Made by a program: the position numbers and the translations under genes. Source: Diplonema japonicum (taxonomy: Eukaryota; Euglenozoa; Diplonemea; Diplonemida; Diplonemidae). Taken from it: a stretch of DNA of 64,000 nt. The notes under the pieces were generated by a model, which made no database searches, had not been told where the DNA came from, and was given only the letters and a program-made list of their open reading frames with translations. The stretch spans positions 248,001 through 312,000 of the forward strand of contig OZ025743.1 in assembly GCA_964019335.1 (NCBI GenBank), read 5' to 3'. Below, piece by piece: positions 14,901 to 29,900 of this stretch; positions within the stretch are counted from its first letter, which is position 1, and the number at the start of each line of letters is the position of its first letter.

Positions 14901-17900
14901 ATGTCCTCCTGCGAAGAATTCCTCGCGAGCAACACTTGGAACACAGTCAGCAACGTCATGAACATAGACGCACCACATGCCTCCTTCCCGAACCGCACCA
15001 GATTGCCCACTACATCGCCAGGCATGTTCCTCTTGACGATTGTACCTCTGAGAGACTGTGTGGGTGGTCTCTCTCTGTCAAGCGGCAGCTGTAAAGTCGG
15101 GAGTCCATCGAGCTGCTTCTTCCAGTACCCGATCTGCGTGTCGGCAATGTCGTCTAAGTACACCCGCTGCCACTGCGCGAAGTCTGCATACTGGTATTTC
15201 AATGGCGGAAGCGGCGCGGCATCGCCGCTTTGTGTGTAGTAGTACAACAGCTCGTCGACAAGGATGTCCAGCGACCACCCGTCGGAGATGATGTGGTGCA
15301 GGCTGATGATGAAACAGTGCACGTCTTCCTCATCATTGATCTTAATAAGCTTCGCTCTGATGAGTGGTCCCTCCGCAAGATCGAAGGCCGCTGTTGCTTC
15401 TTCTGCTGCAATGAGATTGACGTCAGCCACAGCAGGGCATTCAAGGAACTCAATGTCGGCCGGTGCATCTGTAGGCAGCGGTTGCACGAAAGGCACACCC
15501 TCAGCAGTGGATCTAATGCAGCAGCGAAGGGCCTCGTGTCTAGCCACAACCTTCTGCAAAGCCTCCACGAGGACGGGGATATCCAGCTTGCCTTTAATAC
15601 TCAGTGGTGCCACTACGTTGTATGCGCTGGACTGCTTGTCGATCTCGCTGACCACCCACAGCCTCTGCTGTGCATAGGACAGGGGCAAAGCAACACTTCC
15701 ATCTCGAGGAAGTCGTTTGATGGCGGGTGCCGACCTGGCGGCACCTCTCATGCTGTCAACTACCTCTGAGAGGGCCCTCACTGTGGAATTCTCAAACACT
15801 GTCTTGAGCTTTGTCTCGACACCAAGCACTTTCTGCACGTCAGCAATGAGCTGCACAGCAAGCAGAGAGTGTCCTCCTGCGTCGAAGAACGAGGTTGTCA
15901 CAGCCAGCTCATCGACACCAAGGTGTTTCTCAAACAGCCTTAGAAGTTCCTCTTCTGTCTCTGTCGTGGGCAGGCTTTCCCCTGCATTTTGTGAATAGTC
16001 AGGAGGGGGCAGTCTTTTCCTGTCCGTCTTTCCAGCAATGCCCTTCGGGAACTCTTCAAGAGACACAAACGCCGACGGCATCATGTACGACGGCAGTTTC
16101 CCTACAATCATCTTCTGCAGCTCTGCCACATCCACGATGTCCTTGAAGATGACGTAAGCAACAATGCGCTTGTCGCCAGGCTTGTCTTCTCTCACCATCA
16201 CGCACACGTCGCGCACTAGAGCGGTGTTCCCACGCAGTACGGTTTCGATCTCCCCGAGCTCGATCCTGAAGCCCCTGATCTTCACCTGGTGGTCCAGCCT
16301 TCCCACGTACTCAACCCTCCCATCGTTACGGAACCTACACAGATCCCCTGTCTTGTACAGCGTGCTGCCGTCCCACATAGGCACAAAAACCTTGCTCGTG
16401 AGCTCCGGCCTGTTAAGGTACCCTCTGGCAATTTGTACTCCACTGCAGCACAGTTCACCGTACGCACCCACAGGTACGAGCTTTCTCTTGCTGTCCAGAA
16501 TGAAGGCCTTGCAGTTCGGGGCTGGGTACCCGATGGATTTAGTCTCCTTCATAACCTTATAGTCACGTGGTGCTTTGTACCAGATGATCTCGATGGAGCA
16601 CTCCGTAGGGCCGTACAGGTCATACAACACACTGCTTGGGAACCTGTTGTACAATTTCTGGATGAGGCTAGTAGTGATGGCTTCGCCAGAAGAACCTACC
16701 ACCCTCACCTTCTTGAACTTTTCAGCGTACTCTTCGCCGATGACTGTGCAGAACGCCTCGAGCATGGAAGGGACGAAGTGGAGGACTGTGACGTGCTCCT
16801 CTTCGATGAAGGAGGCGATGTACGAGGGGTCGGTGTGGCCTCCAGGCTTCGTGAAGGCGAGGCGTGCCCCTGTCATGAGCGGCCAGAACAGCTCCCACAC
16901 AGACACGTCGAAGATGTACGGGGTCTTCTGCATCACCACATCCTCCCCAGCCACGAGTGGTTCCTTCTCCGCCAGCCACCGCAGCCTGTTCACCGTCCCA
17001 GAGTGCTGCAACATCACCCCCTTCGGGAGCCCAGTCGACCCCGAGGTGTAGATGATGTAGGCGAGGTTCTGTGCCGTCACGCACGATGCGGGGCGCTCCA
17101 CAGACATCGGAGCAAACACCTCGTCCCACTCCGTGTCCAGCTCGCAGCACCACACCCCGGGAGCCTCCGGGACGCGTCCCCTGCACCCTCCCTGCGTCAA
17201 CACCACCCCTGCCTTGCAGTCGTTCATGATGTACAGCGTCCTGTCCTTCGGGTAGCTCGGGTCCACAGGAACGTAGCAGCCCCCGGCCTTCATCACCCCC
17301 AGGATCCCCACAGCCATCTCCACACTCCTCTCCAGCATCAGCACCACGGGCACCTCCGGTCCCACCCCTCGCTGGTGCAGCACGTGCGCCACCTGGTTCG
17401 CCCGCTCCTCCAGCTCCCGCCCGCTCAGCACCCTGTTCTCGTCCGACACCGCCTTCGCGACAGGGTTTTCGTCCACAGCCGCTTCAAACAGCTCGTGCAT
17501 GCATGGCGCACCGGGGAATTCCCTTGCTGTGTCATTCCACTCACACATAATTTGGTGCTCGTCCGTCTTTGTGACAACAGGAAGATCAGCCACAGTTGAT
17601 TGGATGCAAGAAGACAAGGCTGTCAGGATGGTGCACATGGACACCACGAGCTTCTCGGCCGTAGCTTGCTGGAAAAGAGATGTGTTGTATTCCAACGTGA
17701 AGTCCAGCCCGTCGTCACTGTGCTGGGTGTACATCGTCAAATCGAACTTCGCAACAGAGCTTTGCATGGGCACCGATGTGATCTGCGCACCGCCAGCTTC
17801 AAACGTGCTCTTGATATTCGAGTCCTGCAGCACAAACATGACCTGGAAGAGAGGGTTCCTGCTGAGGTCCCTTTCCACGTCCATGGCCTCAACGACCTTC

Positions 17901-20900
17901 TCGAAGGGCACTTCCTGGTGCTCGAAGGCTTCCAGGACCCTCTCCTTGACGTGCAGGAGGGCGGCCTCGACAGTATCGCCTTCTGAGATGGTGCTGCGGA
18001 GCACCAATGTGTTTACAAAGAAGCCGATAAGCCCTTCGATGCTAGAGTGGTTCCGTCCTGATATCGGGGTGCCCACAGACAGGTCTGATTGCGTGCTGTA
18101 CTTGTTCAGCAGAACGTTGAAACCAGTCAGCAGAACCATGAACAGTGTAGCATTGTACCGCTTACCTAGTGCTACGAGCTCACTGGCAACTGCAGCAGAC
18201 AGGCTGCCCGTGACTTGCGCCCCTGAGTACTGCTGGACAGCAGGACGGGAGTAGTCCGTCGGAATCTGAAGGACAGTGAGACCCTCAAGCCTGTTCTTCC
18301 AATGAGCAAGACCCATCTTGCCTCTTGTCTCGATAAGGTTATTCTGCCACACAGCGTAGTCTGCGTACTGTACTGAGAGGTCGGGGAGGTCAACCTTTCC
18401 GTCTGTGTGTAGAGCATCATAGATCGCAGTGAGTTCCTTGATGAGCACAGCTACACTCCACCCGTCGGCGATGATGTGGTGGATCGATAGTAGTAACAAT
18501 TGATCAGACTCGCTGATGGGGCAGAACACGACGCGTACTAGTGCCTCGTCAAGCCTGAATGTCTTCTGCGAATACTTCTTTATCACATCGCTCACGCGCA
18601 ATTCGTCGCCGCCCTCCAAGCACTCATCAACCTTTACGTGCACATATGGTTTCCCTGCCTCAACGATTCTTTGCATAGGACCCGCTTCCGTCTTCTCGAA
18701 GACTGTTCTCAATGACTCGTGCCTGTCCACCAGCATGTTAACAGCTTTTTGCAAAGTACCAGCATGCAACTTACCCTTTACTCTCATTGCCGAAGGTATC
18801 ACATATGCTAGTGAATCCTGCTCAATCTCTGACAGCAGCCACAGCCTCTTCTGAGCATGCGACAAAGGTAGCGGGTGGTCTCTTGGCTGCACCGGGATAA
18901 CTGCCATTGTTGGGTCTTCCTTGTGTAGCCTCACGACAGCAGTGGCCATGTCAGCAAGGACAGGGTGTTCGAAGACTGTCCTGATGGACAGCTCGACACC
19001 AAGGAGCTTCCTCACCTTCGAGACCAGTCTGGTTGCGGAGATGCTGTCTCCTCCAAAGGAGAAGAAGTCTGAGCCCCTCCCGGCCTTGCTGTTCCCTCCG
19101 AGGACCTCCTCCCATGCGGAGGCGAGACCCTTCTCCACTGCCCCGCGAGGCTCTTCGAACTCCTCCCCGTCTTCTTCAACAGGGACGGGAAGACGCTTCC
19201 TGTCAACCTTCCCTGCCGCCGACAAGGGAAAGCTCTCCATCCGCACCAGTACGGACGGGACCATGTAGGCAGGAAGTGCCTTCTGTGCCTGTGACGTCAC
19301 CGCCTCTCTCCACTCCTCCCCTGCACCAGAGGACTCCTCCTTCTCCTCCTCCAGCACAAAATAGGCAACGAGCCTCTTCTGCCCAGGAAGATCCTCTCGC
19401 ACCACAACAGCGACTTCCACGACACCAGCGACCCTGCTGAGGACAGCCTCCACCTCCCCGAGCTCGATGCGAAGGCCTCGAAGCTTCACCTGGAAGTCCA
19501 TCCTCCCACAGAACACGACTTCCCCAGTCTCCAGGCGCCTCCCCAGGTCCCCGCTGAGGTACATCCTCCCACACCCAGGGCTTTTCCCGAGGGGGAACGG
19601 GTCCGCCACAAACTTCTGTGCCGTGAGCCTCGCGTCCCCGACGTAGCCGCGTGCCACCTGAACCCCACCGAAGGCGATCTGCCCCACCACCCCGGGGCCC
19701 ACAGCCGCCATCCGCTTGTCCACCACGTAGCACAGAACATTCCTCAGAGGCATCCCGATGGGAACAGGCCCGCCGCCAAGGAGGCGTACCCGCTCCAAAG
19801 CCGCCCCGTCCCTCTCGAACACGAATGCGTTCGTCGACACGCTCACCTCCGTCGGACCGTACGAGTTGATGAGCCTCACCCCTGCTCCCATGCACCTCTC
19901 CACCTGCACCAACGGGAGCTCCTCTCCCATCGCCGCAATCGTGCGAAGCCGGGGGAACACTCTCTTCCCTTGTTCTTCTGTTGAAAGTTGTGTTTGCTCA
20001 TCCTTCTCTCCTCCTCCCCCGTTGTTGAAGAAGGGGAGGCCCGCGAGCACCGACGGAGACAGCTGGCACATTTCCACCCTCTCCTTCGCAAGAAGGGCCG
20101 CGAGGTCCTCCCCAAGAGGCTGCCTCGACCCTTCCCCGAAGACAAGGGTGCCCCCTTGCAGCAAGGCAAGGAACACCTCGCTGATCGACGCATCGAAGGT
20201 GAACGACGCGAACTCCAGAACCCGCGCCCCTTCCCCGGGGGCGAATCGCTCTCCCTCACCGTAGATGAAGCTGCACAGCCCAGCGTGCTCGATCTGTACC
20301 CCTTTCGGTTTCCCTGTCGACCCTGAGGTGTAGATCACGTAGGCAAGGTCTTTCTCGGACAGGTCCCCCTCGCCTTTGCTTGAAGAGACCTGCTGCGCCC
20401 CTCCCTTCTGCTCCTTCATCATCTCCTCAGCTGCCAGAACCTGAACAGAGGAATCAGCAGAGAGGCGCTCCGCCACCTGCGTCCTGTCATCCTTCAGACA
20501 CACCACAACCTGCATCCCGATGTCTTCCATGATGTACAGGAGCCTCTCCGAGGGGATGTCTCTTGCCAGCGGGACGTACACGGCCTCTCCTCGCCAGCAT
20601 CCGAGCATCGCCACCAGTGCAAGGAGGGAGCGGTCCATGAGGACACCGACAGCCCCGCCCTTTCGAACACCGGCCTCCCGGAGCCCTGCCCCCACGCGGC
20701 CGACCAACTCTTCAAGCCTTCCGTAGGTCACCAGGTCTTCTCCGCACTGCACCGCCACGCTGTCAGGCCTCTCCATGCTCATCTCCTTCACGATCCTGTC
20801 CACTCGCTGCGTCTTGTAAGGCACCGACTCGTCCAGCTCGTTCCACCCCACAGTCACCTTCTGGTGCTCGTCGGGTGTTAAGAGTGAGACATCGGCGATC

Positions 20901-23900
20901 GGCCCGTTGGGCGATGAAGACAGCGCATCGAGCATGACGATGTAGTAGCTGGCCATTCGCTCGATACTCGCTGCTGTGAATAGTGCGGTGCAGTACTCGA
21001 AAGAGAAACTCAGGGCACCACCTGTCTGTGAGGCAGTTACGGTCAAGTCGAACTTGGATGTTGATGTAGCTGCCTCTAATGGATCGAAGTGGAGGTCGGT
21101 AGAGGTAAAGGTGTCGAGATCGTCAGCCGTGTAGTCGAACATGACTTGGAAGAGCGGGTTGCGCGACTCGTCGTGCGGCACCTGGAGCGCTTTAACGACA
21201 TGGTCGAAGGGTACAGTGCTGTGCTGCAGTGCCTCTTTCATGGCGGTGTTGGTCTGCGCGCAGTGCGAGGCGAAGTTTGCGTCGAGGTCGACACCCAATC
21301 GCAGCGCCATTGTGTTCACGAAGTACCCCACAACGTGCTGCATTTCCTGCCTTCTGTTGGCAACAGGCGTACCGACTACGAAGTCTGTCTGGCTCGTGAG
21401 CTTCGAGAGGAACATAGTAAACGTCGACAGCAACGCTCCAAAGACGGACACCCCTGCAGTGCGAGACACCTCCTCGATCCACTGCGCAACACTTCCAGGT
21501 ACCGTGCACTTCCAAACATCACCCTTTGTAGACTGCACAACAGGTCTAGGGCGGTCAAGCGGAAGCTCGATTGTGGGGTAAGCAGCAAGAACACGCGTCC
21601 AATAGGCAGTGTCTTCTGCAAAGTTAAGGCCCCTCTGCCACACTGCGTACTGGACGTATGTGTAGGGCGGTTGGATTACATCGGAATCGGGTGTCTCGTA
21701 AATAGCTACAAGATCGCTCATTATGATCTTCAGGGACCACTCGTCACTCACAGCATGGTGCATGTTAAGGACGAGGTACCACTGCGAATCTTGCACGATC
21801 ACAGATCCCCTGAACAGGGGCCCTGAACTGAGGTCGAAGGGTGTATCCACCTCTTGCTGGATGGCGCTCTTTGCATGCGACCAAGACTCGCAGCGCACCA
21901 CAGAGAGCTCGATGTCGTGCTGTGGGTTAACTACTTGCAACAGGGTGTCATTCGTGTCGCTGAACACAGTTCGAAGCGCTGCGTGCCTGTTGTACGTCTT
22001 GTTGATGGCGTTCTGCAGCCTGGGGATGTCTAGCTCGCCACCGTCTTCTGTTGCAGTGATCTTTACTACACATGGCATGTTGTACACAGACGTAGACCCC
22101 AAGATCTCTTGCACCACCCATAGCCGCTCCTGTGCGTAACTAGCTTGCTGTTGCGTGCCGGACACCTGCGGTATAATGCTCGTCTCGAAGTCCCCGCTCG
22201 TCATCTTGGACTCTACCAACGCTGCCAGGTCGCAGAACACCTCATGTGCGAAGAATTCCTTCAACTCAATAACTACCTTGAACACCTCCTTGACTCTGAA
22301 CAGCATCTTCACAGCAATCAAAGAGTGGCCGCCTGTGCTGAAAAAGCTATCTCTCCTTCCGGGGCTCTTCAATCCTAGTTCCATCCAGATCTCGGCGAGC
22401 TTCTTCTCAGCACCAGTGAGGGGCTCTTCGTATGTGTCTTTGCTTCGAGACACGGGGTCAGGGAGCGCCTTCCTGTCTACCTTCCCCGAAGTGTTCTTGG
22501 GAAGGGAAGAGAGGAAGAGGAAGAAGGAAGGGACCATGTAAGAGGGGAGAGAGGACTGGAGGGAGGAGCGGAGGGAGAGGGTAAGCTCGTCCTCGTGGAC
22601 TTGGTCCCGAGGGGCCTCCGCCAGAACGATGTAGGCGGCGATCGACGAGGATGCTTGTGACAGGGTGCAGCAGCAGTCTTTCACCTCCACTGCCTTTTGC
22701 TGACGAACAGCCCCCTCCACCTCCCCGAGCTCGATCCTGAAGCCACGAACCTTCACCTGGAAGTCCGCCCGACCGCAGAACACCACCCGCCCGTCCTCCT
22801 TGAACCTCCCAAGGTCCCCTGTCTTGTACATCCTGTCCTTCCCGCTGCTCCCGAAAGGGTCCTTCTTGAAACTCTCCGAGGTGAGGTCCGCCCGACCCAC
22901 GTAGCCACGGGACACCTGAGGACCCCCGATCCAGATCATCCCAGTTGCTCCAACAGGGCACAGCTTCCTCTCAGAGTCGAGGATTCGAACCCTCGTGTTC
23001 GGGAGAGCCCGCCCGATCCCCATCGCCACTTCCGTGTCGTCAGATAGGTCCCCCCGCTTGAAGGTCTCGCAGGTCACCTCCACACAGGTCTCCGTCGGGC
23101 CGTAGCAATTGTGGAACACCGTGTCGTCCCTCGCCCCGGTCATCCACCTCCGAGCCACCTCCGCAGAAGCCGCCTCCCCTCCCGAGTGGATCCTCTTCAG
23201 ATCCCGAAGCCCCGTCCCTTCCACGGATCGCATCACAGAGGGGGTGAGGAACACGCTCTCCACACGCTGTACCTCCAAGAAGTCACGGAGCCCGCTGGTC
23301 CTCTCCTCACCGACAGCCATCGCGAGCCTTGCCCCACCGCACAGGGCGCACAACGTGTCCATCACACTGATGTCGAAGGTGTAGGCGTAGAACTGCAGAG
23401 TCCTCTCCCCTTCACGTCCCACCACGCGTCCCTCCGTTCCCTTCAGAAGGTTCCACAGGTTCCTCTGTTCCACCACCACACCCTTCGGCTTCCCAGTCGA
23501 CCCTGATGTGAACAGGCAGTAGGCCGCAGAGCCTCCCTCCACACAGCCTCTCTTCACCTTCAGTTCTTCAGAAGGAATGTCTTCTTCTTCTTCTTCTTCT
23601 TCCCCGCTTCTTCGTGTGTACAGAACCTGTACCCCGTCCTCCAAGAAGGAGTCACACCCACCGACAGGGCCGTTGCTCACCACCACTCGCACCCCACTGC
23701 TCTTCGCCATGTACCGAAGACGCTCCTCAGGGAGCGACGGGTCCAACGGGACGAACCCTGCCCCGCCCCGGAGGATCCCCACAGTTCCGGTGATCACCTC
23801 CGTCGAGCGCGTGCAGTGGAGACCCACCAACAGCTCCCCTTCGCCGTCCCGCCTCTTCTCCAGCAGTTCCCATGCCACTCTCCGGCTCCTCCTCTCGAGT

Positions 23901-26900
23901 TCGCCGTAAGTTACTGCTTCCGTCTCGCAGGTTACTGCAATCTCGTCCTTCGCCTCCTCCATCCTCTCCTCCAGTGCCTCCACAACGTTCCCTTCCCCGA
24001 AGTCAGCCTCGTTGCTGTTCCACTCCACAAGGAGTCGGCGCGTGTCCTCAGAGGAGATTAGCGACACTTCTTTGTAGGGTGTCTGGGGTGCAGTTGTGAA
24101 GGTGTTGAAGCACATTGCTATCATGTCCAAGACACGCTCTGCCGTGGATTCGTTGAGGACATTTGTGTTGTACTCCAAATCGAGGTGGATGTGCCCTGCT
24201 GTGTTGCGCACAGCGAGCGTCATATCGAAACGTGAAATACCCGTCTCGTAAGTGAGAGGCTCGACCGCGAGGTTGGGGGTCTGCGGGAATGCGGGCTCTT
24301 CGTGGGTGGAGAGCGCTGCCTGGAAGAAAGGGTTGCGGTTCAGCTCGCGGGGCGGTTGACAGATGTCGATGATACGCGAAAAGGGGATATCAGAGTTGTC
24401 CTCTGCTGTCATGGTGACAGCACGTGCCGTCTGCAGAAGGTCGGCAAGGGTGGCGTTTTCGGCGTCGCGGAGCTTCATGCGGAGGACTAAAGTGTTCAGG
24501 AAGAGACCGACGACATTGTGAGTTTGGTGGAGAGCACGATTCGCCACAAAGGTGCCCATCGGGATGTCCTCACTGCCCGTCAACTGCGACAGGGCAAGCG
24601 AGAAGGCCACAAGCGAAGCATGGAACAACGTTGCCTTGTGTGACACGCAGGTATGTGTCAATGCGGCTGTCTCCCTTGCGCCTACGTTTCTGAACACGGT
24701 GTGTCCTTCAAACCCTTGGCGCAAGCTCCTCGGACGGTCAGTGTACTCTACAGTCTCAAGCCCTTCCAGCTCAGCTCTCCAAAACTCTTCTTGCTTGACA
24801 ATCTTTGCTGGTCTGGCAGAGAATGCCTCTCTTTCCCATTCAGCGAAGTCACCATACGTGATGGGAAGATCAGCCAGTTCACACGCGTCACCACCTGTCG
24901 CCTTGCTGTGGTACAGTTCCAAGCATTCTCTAATGACAATACCCAGCGACCACCCGTCTGCGATGATGTGGTGCACGGTGAGGAGCAGCACGAGCTCGTC
25001 CTTCTTCAACTTGACCACCGTGATGCGGAACAGCGGGCCACTCGAGAGGTCGAACGGCTTGCGGACATCGCTTTTGATAACGGCCGCAAGGTAGGCAGAG
25101 AGCTCGGTTTCCTTTGTTGTTTGCGTGAAATCCTTCACTGTGAAAGGGAGATGCGTGGTGATGGGGTTGATACACTGGCGCAGAGTGCCCGTGTGGTCAT
25201 CGCGAACTATGGTAGTACGGAGGGATGGGTGGCGCGACACCACAGCACGCAAGCATGTCAGCAGGAGCTGCAAGTTGACATCGCCCTTCAGCTTCACAGG
25301 GTTCGGGATATTGTTCACAGCCACGTTCTCTTCTAGTTCGCTTACGAGCCATATCCTCTGCTGTGCGATCGACAGCTCGTAAGATTGCTTCTGCTTTGCA
25401 TCGATCACGACACCTGACCCAGCCCCACTGTCACGCAGTCTCCTGACCATTGCTGCCTGTCCCTCGATGGTCGGGTGGTTGAAGATCTCCCTCAAGGGAA
25501 CTTGCACTCCTACCTTCTTTGACAGCTCGCCGCTCACCCTTACAGCCATCAACGAATGCCCACCCACGCTGAAGAAGTTGTCCTGCCTCGAGCAAACTCT
25601 GCCCAGCACCGTGGTCCACACACTCGACACAAGGACCTCATCCTCATCCTGAGGAACATCGATTTCCTCCGAGGCAGCTGTCAAGGAAGGCTTTGGGAGC
25701 TTGCTTCTGTCGACCTTTCCTGAGTGGTTGAGGGGCAGCTTGTCCATTTCGACCACAACAGGTACCATGTAGGAGGGAACTGTCTTAATCATAACCTCCC
25801 CGAAAGTAGTCTTGTTGAAGGTCTCGTCGCCCACAATGTATGCCACAAGCTGTGCATCGGCGCCACTGCCTAAAGCGACCACGCAGGCTTCCTTCACGCC
25901 TTCCACTTCAACAGAGACAGCCTCCACCTCGCCAAGCTCCACACGGAAGCCTCTGATCTTCACCTGGTAGTCCTTACGGCCACCGAATTCCAAGGAACCG
26001 TTTTCAAGCCACCTCCCGAGGTCCCCTGTTCTGTACATTCTGCCATGCTGGCTATCGATGAACTTCTGCGATGTTAGCTCGGGCTTGCCCACGTAGCCGA
26101 TTGCAAGCTGTCGGCCTGTCAAGCACAGCTCGCCGTAGACACCCACAGGGCACGGCTCCATCCCGTTCAGCACATGGCACTGCACATTTGGCGACGGCTT
26201 GCCTATCGGGAGCGTGTGAAAATCGATGTCGCGCACTTCATAGAAGGTTGAGGACACGGTGTTTTCACTCGGACCGTAGTCGTTCCAAAGGGTGCGGTTC
26301 ACCGACCACTTCTTCACAAGAGGAATGGGACAGACATCTCCCGCGGTGATGACATGCACGAGGCTGGGCATGCCCTGGTGTGGGAGGGCCGCCATCAGGG
26401 ACGGTGGCAAAAATGCCATCTCCACCCTGTTGATGTCCACAAACTCGACCAAGGCGTCGCCAAGAAGGTCGGTCTTGTCCTTTGTAACCATCATGGCACC
26501 CCTGCACAGGTAGCAGAAGATCTCCATCACGGACGTGTCGAAGGAAAAATTGTGGAATTGCAGCGTGTGCAGCCCCTGCGTGACCCTTGTTGTCACCGTG
26601 ACCAAGTTGTACAGCCCCGAGTGTCTTAGAGCCACGCCCTTGGGTTTTCCTGTCGACCCAGACGTGTAGATGTAGTAAGCTATGTCGTCCGGCGAGTGCT
26701 GTTTTTCAGGTACGTCGGCCCTCTTCTGAGAGTACCCGGTCACATCGAGCAGTGCCATGGGCATGTTTTGCAACAGGTGTTGTGTGGTGCTCGTCACGAA
26801 GCACATTTTCATCCCGCTGTCTTGTGCGATGTACTTCACGCGGTCCTCGGGCAGTGTCGGGTCAAGAGCAACGTAACAGCCGCCCGCCTTCAACACACCG

Positions 26901-29900
26901 AAGATACAGGCGTACATGATGATGGACCTGTCAATACAGATCCCCACAGGGCTTCCTCTTCTTAGACCTTGGCCTCGTAGGTTCCATGCCAGAGCATTGG
27001 CTAGCTGGTCCAACGCAGAGTATGTGATCTGCACATCAGCGAAGGAGATGGCAACAGTATCGGGGTACTCGGTAGCAGTGTTTTCGAAAAGCTTGTCTAC
27101 CACCACAGGCTGCCATTCTTCTGTGAGGGTGTCGTTCCACTCCAGTTGCTGCTCGACTTCCACGGTGCTCAGCATTCCTACAGAGGATAGCGGGTCTGCC
27201 AACATGCACGGTACTTCTCGGAGGAAGGTAGCTAAGTGCTGCAGCATCTTCTTGGCCGTGTTTCCGTCAAACAGCGCGGTGCAGTACTCAAGCTTCAGCT
27301 GGAGCCCTTGCGACCCTGCGTCCGTCACGAAGAACGTCAAATCGTAGCGCGACTTGCTGCCCTGCATCTCGATCTCTTCGAAGTCGTTGCCGCTTCCTTT
27401 CATCTTCTGCCCGCTCACAAGCATCACTTGGAACAGCGGATGCCTGCTGGGGTCGTACGAAGGCCGCGTAACTTCGACCACCTTCTCAAACGACGTGTCA
27501 GAGTGGCTCATCGCGTCGCTGCACACATTCTTCGCCCTGTCGAGCAGCCCTTGGTATGTGAGAGGGGACGCATCGTTGTCGGTGTTGACCCTCAACACAA
27601 GTAGATTCACAAAGAACCCTATCAAGTCTTCAAGCTGCACCGATGGTCTGTTTGCAACAGGTGTACCTATCACCACGTCACGGCTCCCTGTGTACCTAGT
27701 CAGCATTGCCGACAGGCATGCCACAGAGCACATGAAGAGCGTGTACCCTGATCTGCACAGCTGTCTGAGTTCTGTGATTTGAGTATCCGGGATGACCAGT
27801 GTTTCTGTCGACCCAGCATACGACTGCATTGGCGGCCTGGGGTGGTCAGTGGCAAGCGGGAGCGTTGGGAGGTCACGAAGAGTGGTCTCCCAGAATGAAA
27901 GTTGCCTTGCCTGCTCGTCTTGTTCCACCCAATCACGATGCCACGCTGCGTAGTCGCCGTACTGAATGCTCAAAGGGGGCAAGTGCGGGTCAATCCCCGC
28001 ATGGAGGCTGCGGTACACGGTTGTGAGGTCCTTGACAAGGACATTCAATGACCACGCATCGGCTATGATGTGGTGTATGCAGAGGACGAGGCACGTGCCT
28101 GTGGCAGTTAAAACATGCGTGATACGCAGCAAGGGTGGTATCTGGAGGTCGAATGCCGCGTTCTCTTGTTCCTTCACGAGCTTGGTTATCATGGCGTGCA
28201 GGTTTTCGTCAGAAAGGTGCCTGCAGTCGACCTTCCCAAGAGTGAAGGGAGCAGTGTCGTGGATCGTGGTGGTGTCAGAGGTGGTGAATGAGCACCTGAG
28301 GACCTCGTGCCTGCCGATGACCTTTATGGCAGCCGCTTGCAAGGTGCTGTGGTCAAGAGCACCGCACACCTTCACAGCGTCCACCATGTTGTAGGCTGCT
28401 TTGTCGTCGTCGACAGCATCTAGAAGCCACAGTCTCTGCTGTGCAAGACTAGTCGGCAAGCTTTCCTCAGTCTGCCTCTGTGCTGCTGAAGGTATCTCAC
28501 TGTACGTGCTCGTCCCTTGTTTCGTCTTTATCAGCTCTGCCAGTGCTGAGACTGTGTCGTTTTCAAAGAACTCCTTCATAGTGACAGTAGCGTTCATCCC
28601 GGCCTTCAGGCTGGCAACCACCCGCACAGCGAGCAAGGAGTGCCCACCATTCTCAAAAAAGCTCATTGTAGATGTGATGGTGTCCATCTCTAGCACCTGC
28701 TTGAAGCACTCGGCAACCGTGCACTGCAGTTCTCCGCTGGGCGCCGCACCTTGATCTTTCTGGTATTCCGGTGCTGGCAGCTTCTTTCTGTCTGTTTTAC
28801 CACTGATTAGCTTCGGAAACTCCACAAGTCTCACATAGGCAGATGGCTTCATGTACGATGGCAGCTTCCCAGCGACTTCCTTCTCTAGGTCGTCTGCCTG
28901 TGCCTGCGGTGTCTTGAAGATGACGTAGGCAACGACACGTTTGTCGCCAGGCTTGTCTTCTCTCACCATCACGCACACGTCGCGCACTACAGAGTTTGCA
29001 CGCAGTACGGTTTCGATCTCCCCGAGCTCGATCCTGAAGCCCCTGATCTTCACCTGGTGGTCCAGCCTTCCCACGTACTCGACCTCACCCCCTGCCCAGA
29101 ACCTGCACAGATCCCCTGTCTTGTACAGCATACCCTCCGCGTAGGGGTTTTTGACAAACATCTTGTTCGTGAGCTCCGGCCTGTTAAGGTACCCTCTTGC
29201 AATCTGCACCCCGCTGCAGCACAGCTCACCGTACGCGCCGGGAGGCGCAGAGAGGTTCGTTTTAGGGTCCAAGATGTAGGACTTGCAGTTTGCAGTTGGG
29301 CGCCCGATGGGCTTCATGATGTTAGTTGAGTTCCAGTCCATTTTGTGCCAAACAATCTCGATGGAGCACTCCGTAGGGCCGTACAGGTCATACAACACAC
29401 TGCTTGGGAACCTCTTGTGGAACTGTCTCGCGAGCTGGTTGGACAGAGCTTCGCCAGAAGCAGCAGAGACCCTCACCTTCTTGAACTTTTCAGCGTACTC
29501 TTCGCCGATGACTGTGCAGAACGCCTCGAGCATGGAAGGGACGAAGTGGAGGACTGTGACGTGCTCCTCTTCGATGAAGGAGGCGATGTACGAGGGGTCG
29601 GTGTGGCCTCCAGGCTTCGTGAAGGCGAGGCGTGCCCCTGTCATGAGCGGCCAGAACAGCTCCCACACAGACACGTCGAAGATGTACGGGGTCTTCTGCA
29701 TCACCACATCCTCCCCAGCCACGAGTGGTTCCTTCTCCGCCAGCCACCGCAGCCTGTTCACCGTCCCAGAGTGCTGCAACATCACCCCCTTCGGGAGCCC
29801 AGTCGACCCCGAGGTGTAGATGATGTAGGCGAGGTTCTGTGCCGTCACGCACGATGCGGGGCGCTCCACAGACATCGGAGCAAACACCTCGTCCCACTCC

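Noticed and set aside
12635-17599. Long plus-strand ORFs antisense to the megasynthase (for example 401 codons at 12635-13840 and 436 codons at 16289-17599; also 336 codons at 31700-32710)
   Set aside because: They are His/Pro/Arg-rich shadows of a GC-rich coding frame; the minus-strand frame carries all NRPS motifs in the same place.
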